Notes: generated from the letters alone by a model not told the origin. A stretch of DNA of 64,000 bases from CAVVVS01 sp963751355 (GCA_963751355.1 CAVVVS010000049.1:1-64000); one strand, 5' to 3'. Positions 1 through 8,258 are shown, counted from the stretch's first letter. Made by a program: numbers and translations.

Positions 1-45
1 CTAAACGATACATACAATACCAGAGCGCCATCGGCGATATCGCGA

Positions 46-88
46 GCAACACCAACTGAACCAAAAACAACAACAAGGCCGTATTGCT
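46..88 (+). other. Nanopore adapter remnant pair (read end followed by read start)
   Basis: Bases 47-66 resemble the bottom strand of the ligation adapter with errors (GCAA, then AACTGAACCAA). Bases 80-88, CGTATTGCT, match the last nine bases of the top strand. A read-end adapter followed at once by a read-start adapter is what an unsplit chimeric nanopore read contains. Confidence 0.7.
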
Positions 89-90
89 TG

Positions 91-268
91 GCTGGCGCGG
101 GTCGCTAAGATTTGCCGCCATCATTGTCGCCGGCGACCACCTCGACTCTTCCTCGATGGTCGATTTCCGGGCGCAGGTCGTGGCGGCGAACCAGATGCCG
201 CCGAGGAAAAAACGCGGATCCTCACCGTTCGGGAAACCACGATCTCGATTCGAGGAACCCGGCCGGCG
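91..268. other. GC-rich insert of unknown origin
   Basis: This is a GC-rich block between two adapter remnants. An open frame at 84-317 runs through the block and into the next adapter, so it cannot be one natural gene. I recognise no family in any of its frames. Confidence 0.4.
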
Positions 269-290
269 AGCACACGAACTGAGCCAAGTA
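269..290 (+). other. Nanopore adapter remnant
   Basis: The sequence around AACTGAGCCAAGTA at 277-290 differs from the adapter bottom strand (AACTGAACGAAGT) by two substitutions. It marks the switch from the GC-rich insert to the M49 peptidase fragment. Confidence 0.7.
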
Positions 291-314
291 GACTACATAC
301 ACCAATTGCCTAAT

Positions 315-668
315 TGACCTGCCAAACGCAACCTGGATAAGGAAAGAACACGGATCAAAATCTGTAAATCTCGGGAATATTGTTTACGCTTATGACAAAT
401 CAGCTTCACAGGAAGCACTGAAAGAATTTTCTTATACATACGATGAGTAGAACGTGCAAATAAATACGGACCGATTGCAGACAATCTTGAAACCGATATG
501 CACGAAGAAATCGGACATGCATCCGGCAAATAAATCCAAGCGTGGGTACACCGAAGAAAGACAGTGAAAAATTACTTTTACACAGATACAGGAAGCATGC
601 GCAGGCTCCGTCGCTCTTGACGACCGCCGGACCAAAAACTGAGACATCGCTGTTTTCCTGATAAAAGA
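315..668 (+). pseudogene. Dipeptidyl-peptidase III (M49) fragment, frame-broken
   Basis: Pieced together over more than one frame, the block reads like the metal-binding part of a dipeptidyl-peptidase III. Near 330-410 it gives WIRKEHGSKSVNLGNIVYAY, then EALKEFSYTYDE. Around 480-530 it gives ETDMHEEIGHASGK, which contains the HEXXGH zinc motif that distinguishes M49 from ordinary HEXXH peptidases. Near 590 a degraded EARA-VAL segment follows, where M49 has its third ligand region. There is no start, no stop and at least two frame shifts. The fragment lies between adapter remnants, so it is a read insert rather than a resident gene. The zinc motif makes the family call fairly safe. Confidence 0.65.
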
Positions 669-690
669 GAGCAATGCTGAGCCAAGTACA
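669..690 (+). other. Nanopore adapter remnant
   Basis: GCAATGCTGAGCCAAGTACA at 671-690 follows the adapter bottom strand (GCAATACGTAACTG...) with a short deletion and substitutions. It separates the M49 fragment from the murE fragment. Confidence 0.75.
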
Positions 691-744
691 TAGGCACGAC
701 ACGTTCCTCTCCACCCTGCGGGGTCGGGCCTGCCTGGGCCTGGT

Positions 745-1130
745 CTGCGTCTTCCGGCCCGCGGGGGAGACCGGGCAGGGCAAACGGCCGCTGACTGGCG
801 AGGTGGCGGGCCACCTCGCCGACGTGGTCCTGGCCACTTCGGAGATCCCGTTCTGAGGACCCGGAAGATCTTGGCTGGTATCGAGGCCGGGTTGTGTCGC
901 ACCAAACTGCCGCGCGGCCAGGCCGAGCAAATCCTGAGCCAGGTGGACGGCCGCGTGCACCACATCATCGTTGACCGCCATCAGGCCATTGAAATAGCCA
1001 TACGCCACGGCAGGCAGGACGACGTGGTCCACCGGACGGCAAAGGTCATGAGACTGACCAGATTAGCGGTCGCTGCCTCTTTTCGACGACCGGCTGGAGG
1101 CCCGTAAAGCTCTGGAAAGTGTGGCGGCGA
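745..1130 (+). pseudogene. murE: MurE C-terminal domain fragment (UDP-MurNAc-tripeptide synthetase), frame-broken
   Basis: The remains of the MurE C-terminal ligase domain are visible across frames. GKRPLTGEVAGHLADVVLAT at about 778-838 matches the usual GKRPLMGE...ADVVVVTSDN block. A damaged TSDNPRSEDPE follows at 836-867. VDRHQAIEIAI lies near 971-1005. The AGKGHET block is recoverable at about 1036-1055 only after a frame change, and LFFDDRLEARKALE near 1078-1115 after another. MurE adds the third amino acid of the peptidoglycan stem peptide in the cytoplasm. The GC-rich codon use is foreign to the rest of the window and the fragment sits between adapter remnants, so it probably comes from a co-sequenced organism. 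Confidence 0.75.
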
Positions 1131-1162
1131 GCAGGAACAAAACATCGAAAAACTTTGAAAAA

Positions 1163-1320
1163 TGAACACTCGACTATCGAACGTTCAACGTCCAACATCG
1201 AATGGGGAAAAAAGCCATCAACAGCCTAAATCTGGAGACAAGGCCGCTGCTTTGCGGGTCGGTCGCCGTTTCTTGTCATTCTCAATTCGATGTTGGCCGT
1301 TCGATGTCCGACGTTCATCG
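1163..1320. repeat. Intergenic palindromic repeat between the murE and murF fragments
   Basis: The left arm (1163-1204) and right arm (1282-1320) are imperfect inverted copies that share CCAACATCGAAT / ATTCGATGTTGG and neighbouring GAACGT-type words. The arms enclose about 75 bases. Translated, such arms give NVQRPTSN and FDVRRS strings of the kind I recall seeing in deltaproteobacterial annotations; I have not checked this. The element belongs to the foreign insert, not to the host chromosome. Confidence 0.6.
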
Positions 1321-1371
1321 TTTCCGGGAAAGCATCTGATGTTATTTTTAACCATGCCCAAAACGCGAACC

Positions 1372-1767
1372 TCTACATCGGTTTTTCCCTGGCTACTGCA
1401 CCAGGTCCTGGAGGCCACGGCCGGACGGTTGCTTGCCGGTCCGGCCGGTGACCGTTGTTCCCGGGCCATTCCACGGATTCGCGCACCATCGGGCCGGGTA
1501 AACTCTTCGTGGCCCTGGCCGGTGAGCGCCATGACGGCCTGGCCTTTCTCCCGGATGCGGTGCAACGCGGCGCCACCGGCCTGCTGATCCCCGAGAGCGC
1601 TGTCAACGCATCCCTGCCGTCCCTGTCCTCGAAGTGGCGGTCGTGGCGGTCGCCGACACCCTGACCGCGTTGGGCGATCTGGCCGCCTTTCGGCGTCGCC
1701 TTTTTGCCGGATTGCAGGTCCTGGCCATCACCGGCAGCTCGGGCAAGACCACGGCTAAGGAGATGAC
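1372..1767 (+). pseudogene. murF: MurF N-terminal fragment, split over three frames
   Basis: Three consecutive frames give one MurF N-terminus. The first is a start-proximal VFPWLLHQVLEATAGRLLAG at about 1380-1440. The second is STDSRTIGPGKLFVALAGER, DGLAFLPDAVQRGA and GLLIPE at about 1473-1600. The third is VAVVAVADTLTALGDLAAF and the ATP-binding ITGSSGKTTAKEM at about 1632-1765. MurF adds D-Ala-D-Ala to the peptidoglycan precursor. The order murE then murF is the usual dcw order, so this insert is one real piece of another genome with read errors. It stops abruptly at the next adapter remnant. Confidence 0.8.
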
Positions 1768-1792
1768 AGCAAGACCAGCCGAGCCAAGCAAC
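1767..1792 (+). other. Nanopore adapter remnant
   Basis: The string GCAAGACCAGCCGAGCCAAGC (split here as GCAAGACCAG and CCGAGCCAAGC) follows the adapter bottom strand with several errors. It coincides with the end of the MurF homology. Confidence 0.55.
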
Positions 1793-1820
1793 GGAACAGC
1801 GGCACCACCACCCACCACCA

Positions 1821-2160
1821 GCCATTGCCATTGTTAGTGCCTGCGGCTTTCACGACCACGGATTCCTGCACCGCGATCTGAGACGCGGCAATATACTGGT
1901 GGCGCACAGCGGCGACGGTTGGTCGTTCTGTTTCCTCGATCTCAACCGGCTGAGGATTCACGAGGCTGAACAGCATGCAGCGGCTGCGGGAGGTGGAGAA
2001 GTTGAATCTCCCCGCCTTGGACCTTCCAACTATTTTTCGAACGTCTACATGCCGGATGAGAACAGCGCGACATGGCGGAGATGTACCGCGAAAGGGTCGA
2101 GTACGCCGATCACCTGGAGCACCTGCCTCAGGGAAGGCTGGTCCGGAAAGCATGGTAAGC
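1821..2160 (+). pseudogene. Lipopolysaccharide (Kdo/heptose) kinase-like fragment, frame-broken
   Basis: Frame 3 from 1821 reads GFHDHGFLHRDLRRGNILV followed by WSFCFLDLNRLR. HRDLRRGNIL is the kinase catalytic loop and FLDLNR stands where these kinases have their DFG-like loop, as in the InaA/WaaP/KdkA group that phosphorylates inner-core LPS sugars. The protein continues in another frame as MQRLREVEKLNLPALD near 1975-2025 and then in a third (MYRERVEYADHLEHL) near 2080-2130. It lacks the N-terminal lobe. It is an adapter-bounded insert, GC-richer than the host. Confidence 0.65.
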
Positions 2161-2183
2161 AACACGAATGATGAAAAAAAAAA

Positions 2184-2193
2184 ACGTATTGCT
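2184..2193 (+). other. Nanopore adapter remnant (read start)
   Basis: ACGTATTGCT is identical to the last ten bases of the ligation adapter top strand. It follows a run of eleven A, after which the base composition changes. Confidence 0.65.
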
Positions 2194-2261
2194 CCTACCA
2201 GTCATAATTCGCCCCAATTGGGGACAGTATAATATACTTACTATAATATGCGATCAATTTT

Positions 2262-2490
2262 GTTTTTGCTTACGACTGGAGCAAAATTATGCCGGCAGAT
2301 AAGCAAGCATATTTAAGAAGTTCCTGGATGACGCCGAACATTCTGGACGGCCATGGTCAGCTCTGTTCACTCTATCAGGCCTATAAAGCCGGTGAAAAAT
2401 CTGGATTTAATCAAGGAGATTTCAGATCGGAAAGGGATTCACCTTCGTTTATATATCTTATTCCAACCGGACTTCATAATCCTAATAATC
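2262..2490 (+). pseudogene. DUF1593-like (nucleoside hydrolase-related) fragment
   Basis: The open frame 2289-2513 reads HGQLCSLYQAYKAGEKSGF, then GDFRSERDSPSFIYLIPTGL. DUF1593 proteins have HGPLGALYP..., EGDTPSFLYLI and a GL...P sequence in the same order. The piece lacks both ends and runs into an adapter remnant. The family call rests on memory of the consensus. Confidence 0.45.
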
Positions 2491-2512
2491 AGCAGACCAA
2501 CCTAGCCAAGTA
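2491..2512 (+). other. Nanopore adapter remnant
   Basis: GCAGACCAACCTAGCCAAGTA resembles the adapter bottom strand with several mismatches. A switch from AT-rich to GC-rich sequence occurs exactly here. Confidence 0.5.
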
Positions 2513-2514
2513 GA

Positions 2515-2660
2515 TGACAATACATGGCGGCGTGGGTCCTGGTGGTCACGCTCCAGCCGTGGGGTGGGCTGGCCACGGTGACGGATGCCGTTGCCGCGGA
2601 CCTGGCGAGCCTGCTGGCGGGACGATGGCGCCGTGTAGGTCGATCGTCCGGTGTGGCTCA
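2515..2660. other. GC-rich insert of unknown origin
   Basis: This short, very GC-rich block lies between two adapter remnants. One frame reads WVLVVTLQPWGG and VTDAVAADLASLLAG without a stop. I cannot assign it to a family. Confidence 0.4.
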
Positions 2661-2684
2661 ACAGATACGCTAACTGAACGAAGT
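2661..2684 (+). other. Nanopore adapter remnant (best copy)
   Basis: TAACTGAACGAAGT at 2671-2684 is a 14-base exact match to the ligation adapter bottom strand, and the preceding ATACGC fits its start with small indels. This is the last joint; the continuous host chromosome begins between here and 2720. Confidence 0.9.
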
Positions 2685-2719
2685 AGACGACAATAAAAAT
2701 CGACATCCGGTTATGTGTT

Positions 2720-5452
2720 ATGAATAAAATAATAATATCAATTTTCTTCTCATTTTTGTTTTTCTTCACTTCAGTACAATTTGCTCAGGACATTAACAAA
2801 ATTAATATACCTTATGAAAAATTTGTACTCGATAACGGATTAACGTTAATTGTTCATGAAGATCATAAAGCTCCAATCGTTGCGGTTAATATTTGGTATC
2901 ACGTCGGTTCAAAAAACGAAAAGACCGGCAAAACCGGATTTGCTCACCTTTTTGAACATTTGATGTTTAACGGGAGTGAAAACTTTAACGACGACTATTT
3001 TAAAGCCCTGGAAAAAGTGGGAGCTACCGATATAAACGGTACTACAAACCAGGATAGAACAAACTATTTCCAAAATGTTCCTGTCTCGGCATTTGATCTG
3101 GCACTCTGGATGGAATCCGACAGAATGGGGCATCTTAAAGGCGCTATTTCCCAGGAACGGCTCGATGAACAGAGGGGCGTAGTTCAGAATGAAAAACGTC
3201 AGTACGATAATAATCCTTATTCAATTAGCGACGAGTTAATCACCAAAAATACTTACCCTAATGAACATCCTTATTCATGGACTGTGATAGGTTCACTGGA
3301 AGATCTGGATGCCGCCAGTTTAAAAGATGTTCATGATTGGTTTAGCACATATTACGGTCCGTCAAATGCTGTACTTGTAATTGCAGGAGATGTAAATGTA
3401 AAAGATGTAAAACAAAAAGTTGAAAAATATTTTGGCGATATTAAAGCAAGTCCGCCTATTACAAAGCATTCTGCCTGGATAGCGAAAATGACCGGTACTA
3501 AAAGACAGATAGCACAGGATAGAGTGCCGCAAGCAAGAATATATAAAGTGTGGAATGTGCCGGAATGGGGAAATAAGGAGTTAGTTCATCTTGATCTGGT
3601 AAGTGATGTGCTGGCATCCGGGAAAACATCGAGACTTTATAAGCGTTTGGTTTATGATGATCAAATTGCTACCGATGTTTATGCATATTATTCAGGCAAA
3701 GAAATCGGAAGTCAGTTTCATATCGTTGCTACTGTAAAACCTGGCGGTGATTTATCTAAAGTTGAAGCAGCAATTGATGAAGAACTTGCAAAGTTCATAA
3801 AAGACGGTCCAACGGAAAAGGAATTACAAAGAGTGAAGACACAACATATTTCGAACTTTGTGAGAGGCATTGAACGAATCGGTGGATTCGGTGGAAAATC
3901 GGATATTCTTGCACAAAGCGAAGTTTACGGCGGGAATCCTGATTTCTACAAAACAAAACTCACCTACGTTAAAGATTCTAAAACACAAGATTTGAAAAAT
4001 GCAGCAGTTAAATGGTTAACGGACGGTCAATTTATTCTGGAAATTCATCCTTATCCTGATTATAAAACTATGACATCGAGTGTTGATCGTTCCAAACTGC
4101 CGGAAACAGGTACGCCACCAATGGCAAAATTTCCTGCATTCCAAAAAGTAACTTTATCCAATGGATTGAAAGTTATACTGGCAGAAAGGTCTACTATACC
4201 TGTAGTCGAATTCAATTTGATGGTAGATGCAGGATTTGCCGCCGATCAATTTGGTGTTCCCGGTACTGCTGGAATGGCTATGTCTATGATAGATGAAGGT
4301 ACAAAAACGAAAAACGCTCTTCAGATAAGTGAAGAACTGGATATGCTGGGAGCAAAATTAGGAGCCGGTTCCGATCTCGATCATTCATATGTTTATTTGT
4401 CATCGTTAAAATCAAATCTTGATAAATCATTACAGCTCTATTCGGATATTATATTAAATCCTTCCTTCCCCGAAGATGAAATCGCTAGACTGAAAAAACA
4501 AAAGATAGCACAAATTAAAAGAGAAAAAGCTACTCCGATTCAAATGGCATTGAGGGTAATCCCCAAAATCATATACGGCGAAAATCATGCTTACTCAATT
4601 CCGTTTACGGGATCCGGTTATGAAGAAACGGTACAAAAAATGACCAGGCAGGATATGATGGATTTTCACAACAAATGGTTTAAGCCGAATAATTCGGTTC
4701 TTGTAGTAGTGGGTGATATTTCCATTAACGAGTTAAAACCTAAGCTTGAAAATTTATTTAAAGATTGGAAACAAGGTGAAGCGCCTCAAAAGAATATCAG
4801 CGATGTTGAGCATTTAAAAAATCCGGTAGTTTATATTCTGCATAAACCGGATGCTCCTCAGTCCATTATTCTGGCAGGGCATATTGCTCCTCCAAAAGAT
4901 GAAAATGACATAGCGGTCGAAAGTATGAACAATATACTGGGAGGTACTTTTACATCGAGAATTAATATGAACCTGAGAGAAGAAAAACATTGGTCTTACG
5001 GTTCCGGCAGTGTAATACTAGATGCTAAAGCTCAACGCCCGTTTATTTGTTATGCACTAATTCAGACAGACAAAACAAAAGAGTCGATACAAGAAATTTA
5101 TAAAGAACTAACTGAAATATTGAGCACCAAACCACCAACCGCGGAGGAACTGAACAAAATTAAACTGAAGCAAACTCTCAGCCTTCCTGGACTTTGGGAA
5201 ACCAACGGAGCTGTTGCGCGTTCCATTATAGAGATGGTAAAATATAATTTCCCTGATAATTATTATGATACTTACGCGTCGAAGGTAAAAAATTTAAATC
5301 TAACTCATATTACCGAAGCTGCTTCCAAGGTGTTAAGACCTGATAATATTGCATGGGTTGTAGTAGGAGATAAAACAAAAATCGAGGGTCCTATTGCCGA
5401 GATGGGATATGAAATCAGATATATCGATTCCGATGGGAAGGTTTTAGATTGA
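2720..5452 (+). CDS. M16 family zinc metallopeptidase (two-domain, pitrilysin-like)
   Basis: The protein has 910 residues and an N-terminal signal peptide (about residues 1-22, ending FAQ), so it is likely periplasmic. The inverted zinc motif HLFEH is at residues 76-80 with the distal glutamate near residue 158 (QNEKR), so the first M16 half is catalytically complete. The second half, from about residue 470, has the M16 fold signature (VTLSNGLKVIL) but no HxxEH, which is normal for the non-catalytic half. M16 enzymes clear peptides in the periplasm. The start is unusual: the adapter remnant ends only 35 bases upstream, so the native promoter, and possibly the ribosome binding site, are not represented. 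A strong hairpin terminator follows. Confidence 0.92.
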   Translation: MNKIIISIFFSFLFFFTSVQFAQDINKINIPYEKFVLDNGLTLIVHEDHKAPIVAVNIWYHVGSKNEKTGKTGFAHLFEHLMFNGSENFNDDYFKALEKVGATDINGTTNQDRTNYFQNVPVSAFDLALWMESDRMGHLKGAISQERLDEQRGVVQNEKRQYDNNPYSISDELITKNTYPNEHPYSWTVIGSLEDLDAASLKDVHDWFSTYYGPSNAVLVIAGDVNVKDVKQKVEKYFGDIKASPPITKHSAWIAKMTGTKRQIAQDRVPQARIYKVWNVPEWGNKELVHLDLVSDVLASGKTSRLYKRLVYDDQIATDVYAYYSGKEIGSQFHIVATVKPGGDLSKVEAAIDEELAKFIKDGPTEKELQRVKTQHISNFVRGIERIGGFGGKSDILAQSEVYGGNPDFYKTKLTYVKDSKTQDLKNAAVKWLTDGQFILEIHPYPDYKTMTSSVDRSKLPETGTPPMAKFPAFQKVTLSNGLKVILAERSTIPVVEFNLMVDAGFAADQFGVPGTAGMAMSMIDEGTKTKNALQISEELDMLGAKLGAGSDLDHSYVYLSSLKSNLDKSLQLYSDIILNPSFPEDEIARLKKQKIAQIKREKATPIQMALRVIPKIIYGENHAYSIPFTGSGYEETVQKMTRQDMMDFHNKWFKPNNSVLVVVGDISINELKPKLENLFKDWKQGEAPQKNISDVEHLKNPVVYILHKPDAPQSIILAGHIAPPKDENDIAVESMNNILGGTFTSRINMNLREEKHWSYGSGSVILDAKAQRPFICYALIQTDKTKESIQEIYKELTEILSTKPPTAEELNKIKLKQTLSLPGLWETNGAVARSIIEMVKYNFPDNYYDTYASKVKNLNLTHITEAASKVLRPDNIAWVVVGDKTKIEGPIAEMGYEIRYIDSDGKVLD

Positions 5453-5522
5453 GGGAAAAAGTTTTTTGAGAATATAGCCGCTATTAAAGCGTATTATCTG
5501 AACTCAAAATCTAATCAAATAG

Positions 5523-5548
5523 AAGGCGCAGTATAAAAACTGCGCCTT
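5523..5548 (+). terminator. Rho-independent terminator after the M16 peptidase gene
   Basis: A perfect 10-bp stem, AAGGCGCAGT pairing with ACTGCGCCTT, encloses the six-base loop ATAAAA. It lies 70 bases after the stop codon. The stem ends in A-U pairs, but the T run is short. Confidence 0.8.
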
Positions 5549-5619
5549 TACATTTTCAACTATAGCTTTTACATTTATTGTGGATTTATATTTTAACATA
5601 CACTACCGAAAGATTAATT

Positions 5620-6120
5620 ATGGAACAATTCGAAAACCTGACCAGGGAACAGCTTTTAAAATTAATTCAAGTTTATGCAAAAAATTGGCTGGCACACGAC
5701 GGCTGCTGGTTTTTAACTGCTGAAGAAAAGTACGGAATGGATACTGCGATTGAGCTAGACACAAGATCATGGGAGCTGTTTGCTGTTTCCGAAGCAAAAA
5801 GAATAATGAATGAATTTGATATCCCTCAACATGGTGGATTAGATGCCCTGAAAGAAGCTTTCAAGTATAGGTTGTATTCAGCAATAAATAAACAGCAATC
5901 CGAGTTAAAAGATGGAAAACTTGTATTTAAAATGATCGAATGCCGGGTTCAGAAAACAAGAAGACAAAAAGGATTGCCGGATTTTCCATGCAAGTCTGTC
6001 GGGATTGTTGAATTCACTCAATTCGCAAAAACAATTGATGAGAGAATAAAAACAAAATGTATTTCGTGTCCGCCTGATAAAGAGGAAGATTTCTATTGCG
6101 GCTGGGAATTCAGTTTGTAA
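5620..6120 (+). CDS. DUF6125 family protein
   Basis: The protein has 166 residues from the ATG at 5620. A longer frame opens at 5578, but its first 14 residues have no family support. The sequence follows the DUF6125 pattern as I remember it: an N-terminal EQLLKLIQVYAKNWLAHDG, KYGMDTAIE, an FK.RLY block, ECRVQ-TR--KG-PDFPCK, GIVE-T-FAKTIDERI, and a C-terminal CISCPPD. Conserved cysteines in the last third could bind metal. No signal peptide or membrane segment is seen, so it is probably cytosolic. Function is unknown; a distant likeness to L-2-amino-thiazoline-4-carboxylic acid hydrolase-type proteins is possible. It converges on marC with one base between the stop codons. Confidence 0.8.
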   Translation: MEQFENLTREQLLKLIQVYAKNWLAHDGCWFLTAEEKYGMDTAIELDTRSWELFAVSEAKRIMNEFDIPQHGGLDALKEAFKYRLYSAINKQQSELKDGKLVFKMIECRVQKTRRQKGLPDFPCKSVGIVEFTQFAKTIDERIKTKCISCPPDKEEDFYCGWEFSL

Positions 6121-6121
6121 T

Positions 6122-6760
6122 TTAATGTATCTTAAGAATGTCACGGATAATCGGTTTGAGCCCGCTGAAAAAAAACTCTACAGCAATAACCATCACGATT
6201 AATCCCATTATGCGCATAAGTACCTTATTCCCGCTGTCCCCTAAAATTTTCATAATTTTTCTGGCACTCAGGAGAACAAATAATGTAATTATTAATACAA
6301 GAGTAATGGCTCCGGTCAATACCAACTTTTGTGAAATATTGTGAGCATCATTCATCATTACAATAGCCGCGGTTATTGCACCGGGGCCGCAAATTAGAGG
6401 AATCGCCAGCGGAGTAATAGCAATATCATTCGCAAAATCAACAGTATTCTCATCATCTGATTTTGTTCTAATTAATCTTGCTTGCAGCATATCAAAACCT
6501 GCCATAAAAAATATTATGCCGCCGACTACTCTAAGTCCGTTAACAGAAATTTGAAAAAATTCAAAAATAAATCTGCCTGAAAAAGCAAATAACAATAGAG
6601 TGATAAATGCTGTAAAAACAGCTTTTGTTGCTACCCGGTTTGCCTCTTTGGAAGGTATGCCTGATGTCATGGATGTGTAAACGGGAATTACACCTAACGG
6701 ATTTACCATAGTAAATATTGAAGTGAATGATAAAAGTCCGAACTCAAAAAGTTTATCCAT
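6122..6760 (-). CDS. MarC family integral membrane protein
   Basis: The 212-residue protein has about six hydrophobic segments and the typical MarC start, FTSIFTMVNPLGVIPVY, with the NPLG motif near residues 21-24. A second family motif lies near residues 124-131 (AIPLICGPGA). MarC proteins are inner-membrane proteins of unclear transport role; the old link to multiple antibiotic resistance has not held up. A single gene, separated by 34 bases from the decarboxylase gene upstream on the same strand, so the two may be cotranscribed. Confidence 0.9.
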   Translation of the reverse strand: MDKLFEFGLLSFTSIFTMVNPLGVIPVYTSMTSGIPSKEANRVATKAVFTAFITLLLFAFSGRFIFEFFQISVNGLRVVGGIIFFMAGFDMLQARLIRTKSDDENTVDFANDIAITPLAIPLICGPGAITAAIVMMNDAHNISQKLVLTGAITLVLIITLFVLLSARKIMKILGDSGNKVLMRIMGLIVMVIAVEFFFSGLKPIIRDILKIH

Positions 6761-6794
6761 AATAAATATTCATTTGTTGAAGAATTGCAAGTTC

Positions 6795-8258
6795 TTAAGA
6801 TTTTACATCGTTTAACTTATTCCAAATTAAATCCCACGCTTGTTGAACATGCCTTTCTTCTGTCCTTAGCCCGGAAATTACAAGCCTAATTACAAACTTT
6901 CTGTTTAACTTGGTGTGAGTTAAAAAAAGTTTACCTGTTGCATTTATTTCATTCATTAAATTTTCATTCAATTCATCCAGTTTATTTTCAAGAATGTTAT
7001 CCGGGTGCGCACGAAAACAAATCGTGCTGAAAGGAGTGGGAGCCATTCTTTCGAATTCAGGAGAATCATCAATTAATTTTGCAAATTCTTTTCCTAATCT
7101 CAAATGCTCTCTGATTCTTCGAATTATACCTTCTGTACCGAAGTAACGAATAATGAACCAGAGTTTCAATGAGCGGAATCTTCTGCCCAACTGAATTCCG
7201 TAATCCATGTAATTTTCAACTTCAGAATCAACAGAGGTTTTTAAATATTCTGCTTCAAGACTAAATGCCTGTTTTAATATGCCGGGTTTACGCGTGAAGA
7301 ATACACTTAAATCTATCGGTGTGAACATCCATTTATGCGGATTGACAACCATTGAATCTGCTTTCTCTATTCCATTTAAAATGTGTCTCATTTCCGGGAC
7401 AATAGCCGCAATGCCTGCGTGCGCAGCATCTATATGAAGCCAGATATTCTCTCGGTTACAGATGTCCGCAATTTCATTAACAGGGTCTATACTTGTGGTA
7501 GAAGTTGTTCCCACAGTTGCAACGGCACAAAAGGGCAGCCAACCATTTCTCTTGTCTTCCTTAATGGCATTTTCCAATTCACCGGGAATCATTCGGAATT
7601 TATCATCGACAGGAATTTTTCTTATACCCTCCAGACCGATACCAAGAGTTAATGCTCCTTTGAATATGGAAGAATGAGCTTGCTCTGATGCATAAAGTCT
7701 TAATCGTGGAATATCATTTCTTCCAGCCATACCTTTATTTCTTATATTCAAAGAAGCAAATTCACGGGCCGCCGCTATAGCATGCATAGAACTAACCGAA
7801 GCCGTATCGTAAATTATTCCCCAATAATCGTCCGGTAGTTTCAGCATCTGTTTAAACCAATCGAGAGTTACCTGCTCGAGTTCTGTTGCGGAAGGGCATG
7901 ATTTCCAAAGCATTCCATTAATATTAAAAGCTGCTGATAAAAGTTCGGCTAAAATACCCGGACCGCTTGAAGTAGAATTAAAATAAGCCATAAAATCCGG
8001 ATGATTCCAATGTGTCATACCCGGCATAATAATTTTATCAATATCTTCAAATATTTTATCCATCTCCTCCCCGGATAAAGGAGGGGATTGAGGAAGTCCC
8101 TTTTTTATATCACCCGGCTTGATTTTTGGAAGCACCGGGTAGTTCTCAATTTCACTAAAATAATCGGCAATCCAGTCGATTAGTTGATGCCCGTTTTTAC
8201 GGAACATCTCCACAGGCATGTCGCCTAACATATGTAAGTTTTTATTTTGGATCGTCAT
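6795..8258 (-). CDS. PLP-dependent aromatic L-amino acid decarboxylase (group II)
   Basis: The protein has 487 residues, the usual length for the DOPA/tryptophan/tyrosine decarboxylase family. The cofactor lysine is K309 in NPHKW; D277 in HIDAAH pairs with the pyridine nitrogen. The N-terminal segment HPDFMAYFNST and the block CPSATELEQVTLDW also fit the family. It is cytosolic and converts an aromatic amino acid to its amine plus CO2. The substrate cannot be read from the sequence: phenylalanine, tyrosine, tryptophan and DOPA are all possible. The next gene downstream is marC. No amine transporter adjoins it. Confidence 0.92.
   Translation of the reverse strand: MTIQNKNLHMLGDMPVEMFRKNGHQLIDWIADYFSEIENYPVLPKIKPGDIKKGLPQSPPLSGEEMDKIFEDIDKIIMPGMTHWNHPDFMAYFNSTSSGPGILAELLSAAFNINGMLWKSCPSATELEQVTLDWFKQMLKLPDDYWGIIYDTASVSSMHAIAAAREFASLNIRNKGMAGRNDIPRLRLYASEQAHSSIFKGALTLGIGLEGIRKIPVDDKFRMIPGELENAIKEDKRNGWLPFCAVATVGTTSTTSIDPVNEIADICNRENIWLHIDAAHAGIAAIVPEMRHILNGIEKADSMVVNPHKWMFTPIDLSVFFTRKPGILKQAFSLEAEYLKTSVDSEVENYMDYGIQLGRRFRSLKLWFIIRYFGTEGIIRRIREHLRLGKEFAKLIDDSPEFERMAPTPFSTICFRAHPDNILENKLDELNENLMNEINATGKLFLTHTKLNRKFVIRLVISGLRTEERHVQQAWDLIWNKLNDVKS

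Larger units (their letters stand above)
1..2690. other. Chimeric, error-rich contig end built of adapter-joined fragments
   Basis: This stretch alternates between GC-rich and AT-rich blocks, and none carries an intact gene. Recognisable pieces (M49 peptidase, murE, murF, LPS kinase, DUF1593-like) each change reading frame several times through one-base indels. They are separated by degraded copies of the Oxford Nanopore ligation adapter near 46-88, 269-292, 669-690, 1767-1792, 2184-2193, 2491-2512 and 2661-2684. From 2720 onward the genes are intact and uniformly AT-rich. I read the block as uncorrected concatenated reads from several organisms. Gene order here should not be used biologically. 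Confidence 0.85.

Noticed and set aside
926..946. Another adapter-like string (GCAAATCCTGAGCCAGGTGG) within the murE fragment
   Set aside because: The MurE reading frame runs through it without a break into VDRHQAI, so it is most likely natural coding sequence with chance likeness.
1..2690. A mosaic genomic island or integron-like array of gene cassettes
   Set aside because: The repeated joints match sequencing adapter sequence, and the inserts carry one-base indels typical of raw long reads. No integrase or attachment site is present.
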